A stretch of 64,000 bases of DNA, from contig CAWHVB010000007.1 of assembly GCA_963832715.1 (NCBI GenBank), positions 1 to 64,000 on the forward strand, written 5' to 3'. Source of the DNA: DATFVA01 sp963832715 (GTDB lineage Bacteria; Bacteroidota; Ignavibacteria; Ignavibacteriales; Ignavibacteriaceae). The notes below the pieces were generated by a model. It saw nothing but the letters and a program-made list of their open reading frames with translations. It ran no database searches and was not told the DNA's origin. Within the stretch, counting starts at the first letter, position 1. Each line of letters begins with the position of its first letter. The position numbers and the translations under genes were made by a program. This document shows positions 62,392-64,000 of this stretch, in pieces.

Positions 62392-64000
62392 ATGCAGCAG
62401 CAAACCCCATTAATGACCCAGTATTATAAGGTGAAAGAGGCAAATCCTGACACGATTCTTCTGTTCAGGATAGGGGATTTCTTTGAAACTTTTGATCAGG
62501 ATGCAAAAACTGCCTCAAAAGTTCTCGGAATCACACTGACCAAGAGATCAAACGGTGCTGCTGAGGACGTCCCGCTTGCGGGGTTTCCTCACCATGCAAT
62601 AGATACTTACCTGCCGAAGCTGGTACGTGCGGGCTACAGGGTAGCCGTCTGCGAGCAGGTTGAAAATCCTAAATTTGCAAAAGGAATAGTAAAGCGCGAG
62701 GTGATTGAGGTTGTCACACCCGGGGTTACTCTTTCAGACAAGCTTCTTGATCATAAAAAGAATAATTACCTCCTTTCTGTTTATATAAAAGATGATATCG
62801 CAGGACTCTCATTCTGCGACATATCAACCGGAGAGTTTTATACTTTTGAAATCCCCACTTCTTTGATCTCCCAGCAGGTCGAATCAATTTCTCCTGCCGA
62901 AATACTGGTACAGAAAAGGGACAGGGATTATATCACTCATCTTGTTCATAAAGTAAATCCTTCAATAAGAATTACCAGGCTTGACGACTGGATTTTTAAT
63001 TTCGAGTATTCTAAAGACCTGCTCCTGATGCAGTTTAAGACTGTCAATCTTAAGGGTTTCGGTGTTGAAAGCCTGACCGCGGGAATTATCTCCTGCGGTG
63101 CTGTATTAAATTACCTTCAGGAAACGCAGAAGGCCAATCTTTCACACCTCAATAAAGTATCTGTCTATAACCCGTCGGAATATATGGCTCTCGATTATTC
63201 CACCAAACGGAACCTTGAAATAACGTACTCCATGCAGGATGGCGGACGCGAGGGCTCATTAATTTCTATCCTCGATAAAACTGAAACGGCTATGGGAGGC
63301 AGGCTTCTGAAAAAATGGATAACCTCCCCCCTGATTAAACTTGAAGCTGTGTTAAAACGCCAGGAGAGCGTTGAGGAACTTCTTGAGAAAAAATCCTTGC
63401 GCAAAAAGCTGATCAATGAATTAAAGGAGATCGGCGATCTTGAAAGACTTGTATCGAAAGTTTGTACAGGACGTGCAAACCCGCGCGAAATGACGGCACT
63501 TAAAACCTCACTGAAAAAGGTTCCTGTGCTCAAGGATCTGCTTGCTGACACTAAAGTAAATACTCTCGTTCAGCTTAATGAGAGTCTCCTTCCGCTTGCA
63601 AACCTGATCGATAAGATCAGTAAAGCCATTGTCGATTCCCCTCCTTTAAGCCTCGCAGATGGAGGAGTGATTAAAGCCGGGTACAGTATTGAACTCGATG
63701 AACTGAGAGATATATCGCTCCATGGGAAGGACTGGATAGCGAACCTTCAAAAGAGTGAAAGAGAGCGCACAAACATATCTTCTCTAAAAGTAAACTATAA
63801 TAAGGTTTTCGGATATTACATTGAAGTCAGCAATGCACACAAGGAAAAGATCCCTGATAATTATCTGCGGAAGCAGACACTTGTAAATTCAGAAAGATAT
63901 ATTACACCCGAACTGAAAGATTATGAAGACAAGATCCTGAACGCAGAAGAAAAGATATATGAATTAGAGACCGAGCTATTTAACGAAATCAGGTTAACAA
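62392..64000 (+). CDS. mutS: DNA mismatch repair protein MutS, N-terminal 536 residues (3' end outside window)
   Basis: The frame from 62392 stays open to the window edge. The mismatch-recognition domain contains LLFRIGDFFETFDQDAKTAS (residues about 24-43), including the Phe-x-Glu motif, here FFETF. ASKVLGITLTKRSNG and AVCEQVENPKFAKGIVKREV follow with the usual spacing, then TPGVTLSDKLLD. The lever domain carries NLEITYSMQDGGREGSLISI and TETAMGGRLLKKWITSPLIK. The clamp region near the end has NYNKVFGYYIEVSNAHKEKI and YITPELKDYEDKI. The C-terminal ATPase domain is beyond the window. MutS finds base mismatches after replication and recruits MutL. The ATG lies in GAAGTATGCAGCAGC; no clear Shine-Dalgarno is visible, as is usual in this group. 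Confidence 0.95.
   Translation, partial: MQQQTPLMTQYYKVKEANPDTILLFRIGDFFETFDQDAKTASKVLGITLTKRSNGAAEDVPLAGFPHHAIDTYLPKLVRAGYRVAVCEQVENPKFAKGIVKREVIEVVTPGVTLSDKLLDHKKNNYLLSVYIKDDIAGLSFCDISTGEFYTFEIPTSLISQQVESISPAEILVQKRDRDYITHLVHKVNPSIRITRLDDWIFNFEYSKDLLLMQFKTVNLKGFGVESLTAGIISCGAVLNYLQETQKANLSHLNKVSVYNPSEYMALDYSTKRNLEITYSMQDGGREGSLISILDKTETAMGGRLLKKWITSPLIKLEAVLKRQESVEELLEKKSLRKKLINELKEIGDLERLVSKVCTGRANPREMTALKTSLKKVPVLKDLLADTKVNTLVQLNESLLPLANLIDKISKAIVDSPPLSLADGGVIKAGYSIELDELRDISLHGKDWIANLQKSERERTNISSLKVNYNKVFGYYIEVSNAHKEKIPDNYLRKQTLVNSERYITPELKDYEDKILNAEEKIYELETELFNEIRLT

Noticed and set aside
1..64000. tRNA, rRNA or known riboswitch
   Set aside because: No sequence with the expected conserved cores was recognised by eye; a covariance-model scan would be needed to exclude them.

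Overview
The window looks like a piece of chromosome from the Ignavibacteria/Chlorobi branch of the Bacteroidota supergroup. The main reason is the large number of secreted proteins ending in a type IX secretion (T9SS) sorting domain of the QNYPNPFNP type. AT-rich coding sequence, Bacteroidota-style mobile-element genes and NarL-type signalling pairs fit this. The assignment is inferred from gene content only; no rRNA or tRNA gene was recognised.

Layout. 1-2.6 kb: end of an SDR gene, a multiply frameshifted zinc alcohol dehydrogenase and an intact GC-richer medium-chain oxidoreductase. 3.2-4.1 kb: a T9SS protein. 4.8-13.7 kb: a decayed defence and mobile-element island. It holds the C-terminal remnant of a type III Mod methyltransferase, an intact zinc-ribbon membrane protein, an intact SIR2-like protein and the N-terminal remnant of a type III Res helicase, packed as one operon. 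It continues with a solitary QatC-like PP-loop protein, an AlpA-like HTH protein, a DnaG-like primase, an SF3 helicase and an iteron-like cluster. 14-17.2 kb: an amidohydrolase, an IS110-family element with a candidate bridge-RNA region, a roughly 290-bp multi-hairpin repeat and a broken second amidohydrolase. 17.7-45.7 kb: a secretome region with four paralogous beta-helix T9SS proteins, two Asp-box/Ycf48-like proteins (one broken), a TIGR03790-type protein and another T9SS protein. Between them lie a 53-residue zinc protein, a NarL-type two-component pair, a metallophosphoesterase and a small operon with two paralogous proteins of unknown function. 46-64 kb: more ordinary chromosome with a thioesterase, a 10TM metal exporter-like protein, an octaheme cytochrome, a cNMP-binding histidine kinase paired with a REC/thioredoxin-reductase-like fusion, a frameshifted MFS pump, a TrmB-like regulator, a lipoprotein, DUF4242-like proteins and the first part of mutS.

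The intergenic DNA is unusually rich in dispersed repeats. At least six families recur in composite blocks: purine-rich GATRAGAAG tracts, a GGTTAAAACC plus CCAATG/CATTGG palindromic unit, a CCTATCGGCG unit ending in GTCGAAATGACA, a TACTTTTCTCACTCCGTT unit, a CGAAAC-AGC-GTTTCG palindrome and the multi-hairpin module. One heptamer-like repeat (GAGGTCR) has also entered coding sequence inside T9SS sorting domains.

The most interesting candidate is the SIR2-like protein plus zinc-ribbon membrane protein built into a type III restriction-modification operon (4832-7450). The spacing is zero or overlapping, and both middle genes are intact while mod and res are broken. A caution applies to the whole window: many genes are split by single-base indels, so read-level verification is needed before each is called a true pseudogene.
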